Assembly: GCA_029866025.1 (NCBI GenBank)
Contig: JARXAD010000003.1
Location: 62,001 to 126,000 of the forward strand
Origin: Vampirovibrionales bacterium
Lineage (GTDB): Bacteria; Cyanobacteriota; Vampirovibrionia; Vampirovibrionales; Vampirovibrionaceae
Reading direction: 5' to 3'
Length of the DNA: 64,000 bases
In this document: positions 42,277 through 50,268 of the stretch, piece after piece
Layout of the letters: the number at the start of each line of letters is the position of its first letter
Position numbering within the stretch: the first letter of the stretch is position 1
The notes under the pieces: model-generated
What the model was told of the DNA's origin: nothing
Seen by the model: only the letters and a program-made list of their open reading frames with translations
Database searches by the model: none
Translations under genes and position numbers: made by a program

Positions 42277-43206
42277 TTGTGCGCTAATATCAGCATGAGC
42301 ATTGCTACCATAGTAAAAGCCTACCTTCGTACTTGGGCAGAATGGTATGTACACATAGTACTGGTGGTGTGCCGGACCAGCAGGGCTTGGTGGACTGCCC
42401 TTTCCCCCAACTCTCCCGTAATGATAAGTACGGCGAAGTACAATACTTTTGGCCAATTGTTAACGTTGTACCAACCCAATGGTCCTGTTTCTAAAACCAT
42501 TGCTACCCGTCCCGCTATTTTAATGGTGCATGGGGGTGCTTGGACCCTTGGCATTGGCAGTCGCTTTGATTTTGCCTCACATTGCCTGTACTTGGTTCGG
42601 CAAGGTTACACCGTAGCAACGGTTAGTTACCGGCTATTACCCAAACACCCCTACCCTGCTGCTTATAACGATTTATGTGACGCGGTAGGCTGGTTGTCTC
42701 ATAGCTTGGGCAAGCCCGTTCTACTCATGGGGCATTCGGCGGGCGGGCATTTATCTTTGCTGGTAGGGCTTCGCGATACACAACTTTCCATTGCCGGTGT
42801 GGTTAGTTTGTCGGCTCCCACCGATTTATCGGCACTACTGCCCGTTATTGAAGTGGAAAAGCGCATGTTTCTTCGTGGAACACGACCGGAAGATGCATCG
42901 CCAGCGTTTTACGCACAGAGCCTGTTGGGGCAGCCCTGTGACGGATTGCCACCGTTTTACATTTTTCATGGCGACCGCGACGTGGTGGTGCCTCTGTCTC
43001 AGGCGCAAGCCTTTGTGGATCTCTTGCGGAGTGCTGGGGCTCGCGTTCACTTCCACGTAATGGAAGGGGTGGGCCACTGGTTTCCTTTTGTGTCGGAAAA
43101 TAATTTGGGGGTAGTGGATGCGGTCTTGGAAGAAATTTTTTCAACCATTTTCCCTAGCCCTTCTATTTTGCATCTTGAGGCCCCCCTCAATATTTCACTG
43201 CTATAG
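42277..43206 (+). CDS. alpha/beta hydrolase (esterase-like)
   Basis: ILMVHGGAWTLGIGS, LLMGHSAGGHLSLLVGL, FYIFHGDRDVVVPLSQA; real start may be ATG 42421. Confidence 0.85.
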   Translation: MCANISMSIATIVKAYLRTWAEWYVHIVLVVCRTSRAWWTALSPNSPVMISTAKYNTFGQLLTLYQPNGPVSKTIATRPAILMVHGGAWTLGIGSRFDFASHCLYLVRQGYTVATVSYRLLPKHPYPAAYNDLCDAVGWLSHSLGKPVLLMGHSAGGHLSLLVGLRDTQLSIAGVVSLSAPTDLSALLPVIEVEKRMFLRGTRPEDASPAFYAQSLLGQPCDGLPPFYIFHGDRDVVVPLSQAQAFVDLLRSAGARVHFHVMEGVGHWFPFVSENNLGVVDAVLEEIFSTIFPSPSILHLEAPLNISLL

Positions 43207-43238
43207 GTTTAAGAGATACCCCTAGCACCCCAACTTCT

Positions 43239-43266
43239 AACGTCTGATAATATATATTGTCCTCTA
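43239..43266 (+). repeat. left dif-like/attachment site (hybrid; degenerate XerD arm)
   Basis: AACGTCTGATAA-TATATA-TTGTCCTCTA, 33 bp after the hydrolase stop. Confidence 0.7.
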
Positions 43267-43512
43267 TTATCCACGACAACTATCGTAGTTTAAGAGGAGC
43301 TAACGCTGCAAACACAGTCTATCATTATAATTTTGAAAAATATTAGAGACGTTTCCGTTTCAAATGTAAACAACGATGGTAACAATTTCTCCTTTTGACT
43401 TTGCCGTAAAAAGTTTCGGGCTTTACCGCATCGGTTTTGATGTGGTACTTTCCGTAACAGAAATTAATATATAACCCGTTACCAAAACGTGCAATAGAGA
43501 GAGGAAAACCCC

Positions 43513-44460
43513 ATGAAAAAAAGAGGACGTCCAGCCAAGGCCACGCCGAAAAAACCCGTCAAAAACGATTCTACGAAGCCCGTAGAGCCACCAAAAGAAA
43601 CCATCCTAACCCTTGACACGGTAGCCGAGCATTTTTCGGAAAATATGCCCAAGGTTGAACCCTATGTGATGGCCTTGGCCAACCCAACCGAAGCGGAAAA
43701 CCCGCCCACCGTCACACAGCCTGACGAAACAACGCCGCCACTAGCGGATAGTAAAAAACCGGTAATTGGGCCAATCAATCAGTACGACTATAAAGACCGT
43801 TACAAGCGGCCTTTTAGCCCTGCCATTCATGAAACCAACCCCGATGGCTCCCCCAATTTAACCCGCAATGGCAATTTAAGACTAAAGGCCATTAAAACCC
43901 CCGGCGCGGAACGCTTGCAAGCCCACGCCATTGGAGCCAAGCCCCCAGAGGTGCAGATTGCCGAAAAAGAACAGGCAGTAGCCAAGCTGGAAGCGGAAAA
44001 GAAAGCCATTGCGGCGGCGGAGTCACTCCAACAAACAAAAAATTGTGCCTTCATGGCGGTAATGAGCTTTACCGGTGTTGCCCAAGGGATTTTTGGGGAC
44101 GAGTGGAAACCCGGTGAATCTGAAATGGACATGCTCACCCAGTCCACAACGGATTATTTTCACGCCCAAGGCATTACCGACATCACCCCCGGATGGGCTT
44201 TGGTGTTAGGCATTGGGGCCTATGCCTTGCCACGCCTAACGATGCCGAAAACAAAGGCGAAAATTGAAGGGGCCATTAAGGCCGTGATGGGGCCACCTAC
44301 CCCAAAGCCAACCAAGCTGCATTTGGTGCCTGACGCTCAAAACCAGCCCATCCCAACACGAGAGCAATTTGAAGCCGCCCAAAAGGCAGCAGCGGAAGCC
44401 ACAACGCCACCAGAAGAACCCAAAGAGCGTCACGGCTGGCTAGGGACGGGCGAGGTATAA
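43513..44460 (+). CDS. provirus: Pro/Lys-rich membrane-associated protein upstream of ATPase
   Basis: 315 aa, KKRGRPAKATPKKP N-terminus; hydrophobic TPGWALVLGIGAYALP; overlaps no other plausible gene. Confidence 0.75.
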   Translation: MKKRGRPAKATPKKPVKNDSTKPVEPPKETILTLDTVAEHFSENMPKVEPYVMALANPTEAENPPTVTQPDETTPPLADSKKPVIGPINQYDYKDRYKRPFSPAIHETNPDGSPNLTRNGNLRLKAIKTPGAERLQAHAIGAKPPEVQIAEKEQAVAKLEAEKKAIAAAESLQQTKNCAFMAVMSFTGVAQGIFGDEWKPGESEMDMLTQSTTDYFHAQGITDITPGWALVLGIGAYALPRLTMPKTKAKIEGAIKAVMGPPTPKPTKLHLVPDAQNQPIPTREQFEAAQKAAAEATTPPEEPKERHGWLGTGEV

Positions 44461-44462
44461 CC

Positions 44463-44969
44463 ATGATAGCAGGGCATAGCCTAGTTGCGGGGCGCAGCGG
44501 CTTTGGCAAAACAACCCTTGTAAAGGGATTGGCTCAGCGCTTTAGCGATGGGGGAACCCCTGTATTGGTACTCACCACCTTTCCGCAAGACTCATGGCCA
44601 GCGGACTATATTACGGATAACCCCGAAGAATTTATTGAAAAAGTATTCTTCCATACCGGATGCTTTGTTGTTGTGGATGAGGGAGGAGAATTTGCGGGGC
44701 AATACAATAAAACAATGAGCAAGCTGGCCACCCGTGGACGACATAATGGCCATATTTGTGTATTTATTGCCCAAAGAGCCACAATGATCAACGTCAATAT
44801 ACGGGCCAATTGTAACAATCTGTTCATTTTTAAAAGCTGTGTGGATGACTGCAAGATTTTAGCCAATGATTTTGCGGTATCCGATTTAACCGGTGCGTCA
44901 AACCTAGAGCCGGGCAAGTGTATTGCTGTCATTGGTAGCCAAGAGCCTCAGTTGATGAGGGTTTTTTAG
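44463..44969 (+). CDS. provirus: FtsK/HerA-type genome-packaging ATPase
   Basis: Walker A GRSGFGKTTL, Walker B CFVVVDEGGEF, then TRGRHNGHICVFIAQRATMINVNIRANCNNLFIFKS. Confidence 0.88.
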   Translation: MIAGHSLVAGRSGFGKTTLVKGLAQRFSDGGTPVLVLTTFPQDSWPADYITDNPEEFIEKVFFHTGCFVVVDEGGEFAGQYNKTMSKLATRGRHNGHICVFIAQRATMINVNIRANCNNLFIFKSCVDDCKILANDFAVSDLTGASNLEPGKCIAVIGSQEPQLMRVF

Positions 44970-45063
44970 GGGTATTGACACGCTTCAAAGAGGACGTGGT
45001 ACAAGTTTATTAACGTCTGATAACGTTATTTTTTTGCCGCATTATCCAGAGAGAGGAAACCCC

Positions 45064-45144
45064 ATGCTCAAACAGATCGCAATTGGAGCTGCCGCCACCG
45101 TGGCCGGTATGTTCTTGTACCAACAATTCTTTAACCGGGCCTAG
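45064..45144 (+). CDS. provirus: 26-aa membrane peptide
   Basis: MLKQIAIGAAATVAGMFLYQQFFNRA after GAGAGAGGAAACCCC leader; below ORF-track size cutoff. Confidence 0.65.
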   Translation: MLKQIAIGAAATVAGMFLYQQFFNRA

Positions 45145-45150
45145 TCATTC

Positions 45151-45294
45151 GTGGCTAAGCAATTCTTTGTGACGCTTGCCGCCATTTTGGCTGCCGGATG
45201 CCTTTTAAACGCTGCCACCCGTGGCACGTTTGGGGGTGCGGTGGCCAATGCGGCAAAATTCGCTGCCGATGGCTACGATACCGACAAAGTGTAA
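45151..45294 (+). CDS. provirus: 47-aa membrane protein (GTG start)
   Basis: VAKQFFVTLAAILAAGCLLNAATRGTFGGAVANAAKFAADGYDTDKV; below ORF-track cutoff. Confidence 0.6.
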   Translation: MAKQFFVTLAAILAAGCLLNAATRGTFGGAVANAAKFAADGYDTDKV

Positions 45295-45368
45295 CGGTTA
45301 GCTGTTTTTCCTATTTTTTGTAACGTCTAACAAGATCCGGCGCACCGGATAGAGAGAGGATTTTCCCC

Positions 45369-46259
45369 ATGGCTGCCAACCCCGTTTTAGCTCCTGCCAT
45401 TTTCCCCATGTTCCAACGTAAATACGCTGGATTTGAGGCCATTCAATCCAATGGTGTGGCCACTTGCCGCGTCCCTACCACGGGTCGCCACTACGCCCAC
45501 CGCTTGCATTTTAAAACCTCCGCTGGTGCAAACCTTACCCAAGCCGAGATTGAATCCCAAGTCACCCTAATCAAAGTAAAAATTAACGGCGTCACCACCC
45601 ACGAAGCGCCCCCCGCCGTGTTCCATATGCTGCAAAAGTATTATGGCGATGCCAAAGGGGCCACCATCGTTCCGGGCGTGTTGCTGATTGACTATTGCCG
45701 CCGCCACCTGACCTTGCCCGCCGAGCGAAAACAGATGGCTTTGGGTATGCAAGGCGTGGACACCTTCACCATTGAGTGTTACACCGGCACCCTAAGCAAT
45801 TTGGCGGTGATTGACTTCAATGCCAGCATTGAAAACGTGGAAAGCCCATTGGGGCCTCACTATCGCCTGTTGTCCAACCCTCAGTACAAAAACACTACCG
45901 GCGAACACCAGATCAGCGACCTTCCCAAGGCTCCCAATGCCGCATTGCTGGCCTACCATATTTCCTTGGGTTCCGTTCCGGGCGTACTCAGTGAAGTATC
46001 CCTCATTGCGGATAACGTCAATTTGTTTGAGCGCCAAGCCCCTACCGTTACCCAGCAAGTGTTGGAAGATGCGGGGCGTAACCCTCAATCCGGTTACTAC
46101 CATATTGACTTCAACCTCAATAACGAGGTGTTGGGCCTGTTCCCGTGGACGCAAAACAAGCGCACGGTACAAGATTGGCGCTTAACTCCCAACTGGAGTA
46201 CCGCCCCCAACGACTTCAAGGTGTACACCGAGCAAGTTTTCAACATGCCGCAGCTGTAG
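45369..46259 (+). CDS. provirus: major capsid protein, PM2 P2-like double jelly roll
   Basis: 296 aa directly after ATPase and small membrane ORFs; collinear motifs MALGMQGVDTFTIECYTG, HQISDLPKAPNAALLAYHISLG, YYHIDFNLNNEVLGLFPW. Confidence 0.8.
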   Translation: MAANPVLAPAIFPMFQRKYAGFEAIQSNGVATCRVPTTGRHYAHRLHFKTSAGANLTQAEIESQVTLIKVKINGVTTHEAPPAVFHMLQKYYGDAKGATIVPGVLLIDYCRRHLTLPAERKQMALGMQGVDTFTIECYTGTLSNLAVIDFNASIENVESPLGPHYRLLSNPQYKNTTGEHQISDLPKAPNAALLAYHISLGSVPGVLSEVSLIADNVNLFERQAPTVTQQVLEDAGRNPQSGYYHIDFNLNNEVLGLFPWTQNKRTVQDWRLTPNWSTAPNDFKVYTEQVFNMPQL

Positions 46260-46273
46260 AAAGGCGGTGAACC

Positions 46274-46675
46274 GTGGGCATTTTCGATTCACTCAAAAGT
46301 GTATCGGGTAAGGTCCAGTCCATCGTCAAAAGCGGCTCCGATACCGTAAAAACAGTTCGCCACACTGCAAGCGATTTGGTCACCGATGCGGGCAATGCAG
46401 CCCGCAACGTTGGCTATTACGCCCAAAATTTTGGCTCTGTTATTACCAACATTGGCAGCGGTGTACGACGGGTTGGCAACCAAGCCAATGGCACAGCGGC
46501 GGTATTAAAAAACGACGCCTTGTTTAAAGCTGCCGAAATAGTAGGCGACCAAACCACCTTTACGGGCAATGCCAACGTGCGCCCTAGCGGCAACACCGAT
46601 GGCACGGATTGGTTTGTAATCGCGGCGTGGGGTGTGGGGGCTGTGGCCACCTATGCCTTGCTCAAAAAGATGTAG
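46274..46675 (+). CDS. provirus: tail-anchored virion membrane protein candidate
   Basis: C-terminal TM WFVIAAWGVGAVATYALLKKM. Confidence 0.75.
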   Translation: MGIFDSLKSVSGKVQSIVKSGSDTVKTVRHTASDLVTDAGNAARNVGYYAQNFGSVITNIGSGVRRVGNQANGTAAVLKNDALFKAAEIVGDQTTFTGNANVRPSGNTDGTDWFVIAAWGVGAVATYALLKKM

Positions 46676-46687
46676 GAGAGCCGCACT

Positions 46688-47281
46688 ATGGGTTATGTAA
46701 TGCAAGCAGGCGCATCTGTGGACGCCTATGAGTTGACGGGGCCACCGTCTAACAACAATAGCGGCGGCAACCCTTACGCCTACAGTGACCCGTATGTGTT
46801 TTATACCCCGGTAAGCCAGCGGCCCGCCACCCGCCCGCTGCAGCAATACAACGCGCAAAAAGACCCCATGAGCAATAGCTATATGGGCGGCGGCTGGGAG
46901 GATGACCCCAGCATTTTTAGCAATGGCCTGTTGGGTGCGTTGCGCCCCTTTGATTTTGTTCCGGACAATGGTTGGTACGATCCCCAGCTGGATGACATTG
47001 CCGCCACGGATCCCTATAGCAATTTAAGCCCCAACCCTCCCAATCCTAAAGACAACGACTTGGAGAAAGCCAAGGAAGCCGCCAAAAAAGCAGCGGCCAA
47101 CGGTGGCAATGGCACCAATGGGGGTAATGGGTCAGGCAATCCCCAGCAACCCCAACCATTTGGCGGAACGCCCGATACCGAAGGCGAGCCCCGCCCTTGG
47201 TGGCATTGGGCCGCTTTACTGGGTGGCGGTGGCTTGGCGGTGTGGTACCTCACCAAGAAAAAGAAAAAAGGGAAGGGGTAG
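46688..47281 (+). CDS. provirus: tail-anchored, Gly/Asn/Pro-rich protein
   Basis: C-terminal WWHWAALLGGGGLAVWYLTKKKKKGKG. Confidence 0.75.
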   Translation: MGYVMQAGASVDAYELTGPPSNNNSGGNPYAYSDPYVFYTPVSQRPATRPLQQYNAQKDPMSNSYMGGGWEDDPSIFSNGLLGALRPFDFVPDNGWYDPQLDDIAATDPYSNLSPNPPNPKDNDLEKAKEAAKKAAANGGNGTNGGNGSGNPQQPQPFGGTPDTEGEPRPWWHWAALLGGGGLAVWYLTKKKKKGKG

Positions 47282-47284
47282 CCG

Positions 47285-47602
47285 GTGGCCAGTGGAAACG
47301 CTGTAGGAGTCGATCAGGCCAATTTTGGCCTAGATTTAACCGCCCCCGCCGAAAGCGGAGCCCGCTCACAAAGCAGTCAAGCGGGTGTGGTGGCTCCTTT
47401 TGGTGCGTTTAATGTTACAGGCGGCGGTAAGTTCTCCAGCCTCAATAGCAGTACCAGCGGCGGTTGGGGCATTCGTCCCATGGCTATCGATGCGGCCACC
47501 ACCCCCGGCGCAGCCGTTAAGCCCTCGTTTTTTTCCGATCCGTTCAACGTTACCCTTTTGGCGCTAGGAGGTGTGGGCCTATGGCTACTCCTCAAAAAAT
47601 AG
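47285..47602 (+). CDS. provirus: tail-anchored small protein (GTG start)
   Basis: C-terminal FNVTLLALGGVGLWLLLKK; 3 bp after previous stop. Confidence 0.7.
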   Translation: MASGNAVGVDQANFGLDLTAPAESGARSQSSQAGVVAPFGAFNVTGGGKFSSLNSSTSGGWGIRPMAIDAATTPGAAVKPSFFSDPFNVTLLALGGVGLWLLLKK

Positions 47603-48015
47603 CAACCCCCGCCGCCCGTTTAGTACAGTGGAGCCCCACGGTGGCGGAGCATTTGGGCCAGTATTTAACGCCACAACAATTAAACGGCGTGTTTTATGAT
47701 TGGTACGGCAACCGGGTTGCCCTGTGGGGCCTGTTTAGTGGCAATACCCATGTGGGCACCTTGGCTACCCGCATTGATGTGATGCTGGATAAAACCCGCC
47801 ACTGGGTGTTTGTTCATGCGGGCGGTAAGTGGATTGAACAATTAAAAGACCTTCAATCGTACTTTGAGGGCGTGGCTCACCACCACCATTGCCACGCCTT
47901 GCGGCTGGATTTGGGAAGCGGACACATTGCCCGCATTGCCCGCGAGCGCTTGCGGGGCTTTACCACCTATGAAGTCTCCATTGTGTGCCCTTTAACCAAA
48001 AGGGGGGCATCATGA
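47581..48015 (+). CDS. provirus: hypothetical protein
   Basis: 144 aa ORF in tightly packed operon. Confidence 0.7.
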   Translation: MATPQKIATPAARLVQWSPTVAEHLGQYLTPQQLNGVFYDWYGNRVALWGLFSGNTHVGTLATRIDVMLDKTRHWVFVHAGGKWIEQLKDLQSYFEGVAHHHHCHALRLDLGSGHIARIARERLRGFTTYEVSIVCPLTKRGAS

Positions 48016-48353
48016 GTGGCGGAAAGTCTAACAGTAAAAGCACCAGCACCACCACAACCACCACCCAACAAACAGACGAGCGTGTGGCGGCAACGGATAT
48101 GGGCGTGGCCATTGGTGCCAATGCCAATGTTAGCGGCCTTACCATCCAGCAATTGCCGGAAGAATTGGGGCCCATTGCTAACAAGCTACTGGATACCCAA
48201 GAGATGCTTATTAACATTGCATCCCAAGCGAGCGAAAAGGCCATTACTCAAACAGAAGACGCCCAAGCCGATAGCGCCAAGAACGTCCAGCGCCTTGTTT
48301 TAATCGGCGTGGTGGCCGTTGTGGTTATCGTCATTGCATTAAGGAAGAAGTAA
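48012..48353 (+). CDS. provirus: tail-anchored protein
   Basis: MSGGKSNSKSTSTTTTTTQQ...LVLIGVVAVVVIVIALRKK; ATG at 48012 preferred over 47985. Confidence 0.7.
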   Translation: MSGGKSNSKSTSTTTTTTQQTDERVAATDMGVAIGANANVSGLTIQQLPEELGPIANKLLDTQEMLINIASQASEKAITQTEDAQADSAKNVQRLVLIGVVAVVVIVIALRKK

Positions 48354-48357
48354 CACC

Positions 48358-48960
48358 ATGAATAACTCAGCAGATACCGCCAGCAAACAGGCTTACCAAG
48401 AAATATCCTTCACCCTTGCCGCCTCCCAAAGCGTGGTCTACAACATTAATGGCCGTAGCCTTTCCATTGATACCATCAGCGGTAGCGGCCTCACCATGAG
48501 CGTTGACGATGGCAGCTTCTCCACTGTCCAGCAAGGAAGCGGCTTTGAGTTGCCAGAGGGGGAGGAGTTCCGCAAGGTTTCCTTTAACAATACCAGCGCT
48601 TCTAGCGTTACCATTACCCTTGCCGTAAGCCGCAGCAAGCTATCCACCCGCGTTAGCCTTTCCGGAAGCGTAAGCGTGACCAGCGGGGCCACCCCCACCA
48701 CCCCAGCCGTTGTAACAGCCGCCACCGCTGCAACGGTATTGGTGGCTGCAAGTACTAGCCGCCGTTCTGTAATGGTTCAAAACCTACACGGTAGCGATAA
48801 TTTGTGGGTAGGCAATGCCAACGTGGGCAATGATGCGGGCCCCCGTGGCTTGCGAGTGCCCCCCGGCGGTAGCTTAAGCCTTGCCACGGGCGGGGCCCTA
48901 TGGTGCCGCCGTGGCGGTGCCAATGATATTACGGTAGGCGTGTTGGAGATTGCTCAATAA
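48358..48960 (+). CDS. provirus: beta-rich vertex/penton-like candidate
   Basis: 200 aa, repeated short beta-type segments (FTLAASQSVVYNINGRSLSIDTISGSGLTMSVDDGS...); structural inference. Confidence 0.6.
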   Translation: MNNSADTASKQAYQEISFTLAASQSVVYNINGRSLSIDTISGSGLTMSVDDGSFSTVQQGSGFELPEGEEFRKVSFNNTSASSVTITLAVSRSKLSTRVSLSGSVSVTSGATPTTPAVVTAATAATVLVAASTSRRSVMVQNLHGSDNLWVGNANVGNDAGPRGLRVPPGGSLSLATGGALWCRRGGANDITVGVLEIAQ

Positions 48961-49439
48961 TGATGAACGCATTAAGCCAACCCAATAACTTGGCCATTGC
49001 CATTATTAGTGACCAAAAAGCCTTGGGAAGCCACGGGGGAACCTTTACTTCCGCCGCTTGGCGTACCCGCGATCTGAATACCGAGGTAACAGACACCGCC
49101 GGCCTTGTTACCGTGGCATCCAACCAGTTCACCCTACAACCGGGCCGGTACTTAATTGAAGCCAGCGCCCCTGCCTATGGATGCAATACCCATAAAACAC
49201 GATTACAAAACATAACGGACGCTACCACCGTAGCTACTGGCACCACCGAACACGCCAACCCTACCTATGGTGTACAAAACCGTAGTTTTTGCGACGCCGT
49301 AGTAACGCTAACGGCTTCTAAAACCTTTGAGTTACAGCATTGGTGTAGCACCACAAGTTCAACCTTTGGCCTTGGCTATGTGGTGGCCAGCACCAACGGC
49401 GTGGAAACATTCGCCACCATTCGCATTACCCGATTGTAA
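48960..49439 (+). CDS. provirus: C1q/TNF-like receptor-binding spike candidate
   Basis: FTLQPGRYLIEASAPAYGCNTHKTRLQNITDATTVATGTTEHA...KTFELQHWCSTTSSTFGLGYVV..ETFATIRITRL. Confidence 0.7.
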   Translation: MMNALSQPNNLAIAIISDQKALGSHGGTFTSAAWRTRDLNTEVTDTAGLVTVASNQFTLQPGRYLIEASAPAYGCNTHKTRLQNITDATTVATGTTEHANPTYGVQNRSFCDAVVTLTASKTFELQHWCSTTSSTFGLGYVVASTNGVETFATIRITRL

Positions 49440-49507
49440 TTTACTCGAGTCTCTCCATTTTTAAAACCCTGTCCCCGTCTATGTTTCATTGAAAGGAAAC
49501 CCACAAA

Positions 49508-49978
49508 ATGAGTAACGTTGATCTCGCCCTTGCCTTAGAAACCCTCTTACCGGGTGCCCAGTACGGTGGCAGCTTAACCCCTAACACCCCCGAAGCCTAT
49601 GGCGCCATTATTTGGGATGATAAACGCCCAAAGCCCGGCATTGAAGAATTGCTTGCCGTGGTTGTTCCGGAGAAAAAAGAAGCGATTTTGGCCAAGGCCC
49701 ATGCCTTGTTTACCAGCTTGCCGCTGGAGCTTCAAGAAGCTTACCAGACGCCCGTCAATAACTTTCTTATTGCCTCACAAAATGGTAACGAGCCTCTCGC
49801 CCTCCGCAACCTAAAAGCCATTCAACCGCTGGAGCCTGCCCATGCCCCCATTCTCGCTCAATTTGCGTCCCTATTTGGGTTGGATATTGTTGCGCCGGTG
49901 GATAGCACCGTGGGCCCCGTGGATGCTGGCTTAGACGCCCTACTGGACGCACAAGCGGGGACGCCTTTTAGTGGATAA
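49508..49978 (+). CDS. provirus: hypothetical protein
   Basis: 156 aa; GAIIWDDKRPKPGIEELLAVVV motif like that in phage fibre-associated proteins. Confidence 0.6.
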   Translation: MSNVDLALALETLLPGAQYGGSLTPNTPEAYGAIIWDDKRPKPGIEELLAVVVPEKKEAILAKAHALFTSLPLELQEAYQTPVNNFLIASQNGNEPLALRNLKAIQPLEPAHAPILAQFASLFGLDIVAPVDSTVGPVDAGLDALLDAQAGTPFSG

Positions 49979-50264
49979 GAAGGCCAGCATAGCCCTTGCC
50001 GCCGCCGCCTGCCTGTTGTTATGGCTGGCCTACAGTGGCACACAAAAGGCCGTAAACAACGGCCCCCCGCCCGTGCCGTTAGGAGACCCCGGCGGCTTGG
50101 GGGGCTTTGGCGATTATTTTAACGTGTTTGGGTGGTCTGCCAACGATGGCCAAGGCAAGCAAACCACCCCGCCCAAGTTTAAGTACACCGTAAACGAGCC
50201 CATACGCGCCGGTATTAGTTACTACGATGACCACGGCGAAGGCTGTGCCGATTGTGGAGGGTAA
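49971..50264 (+). CDS. provirus: N-terminally anchored small protein (GTG start)
   Basis: KKASIALAAAACLLLWLAYS; 8-bp overlap with previous gene. Confidence 0.6.
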   Translation: MDKKASIALAAAACLLLWLAYSGTQKAVNNGPPPVPLGDPGGLGGFGDYFNVFGWSANDGQGKQTTPPKFKYTVNEPIRAGISYYDDHGEGCADCGG

Positions 50265-50268
50265 GCCT

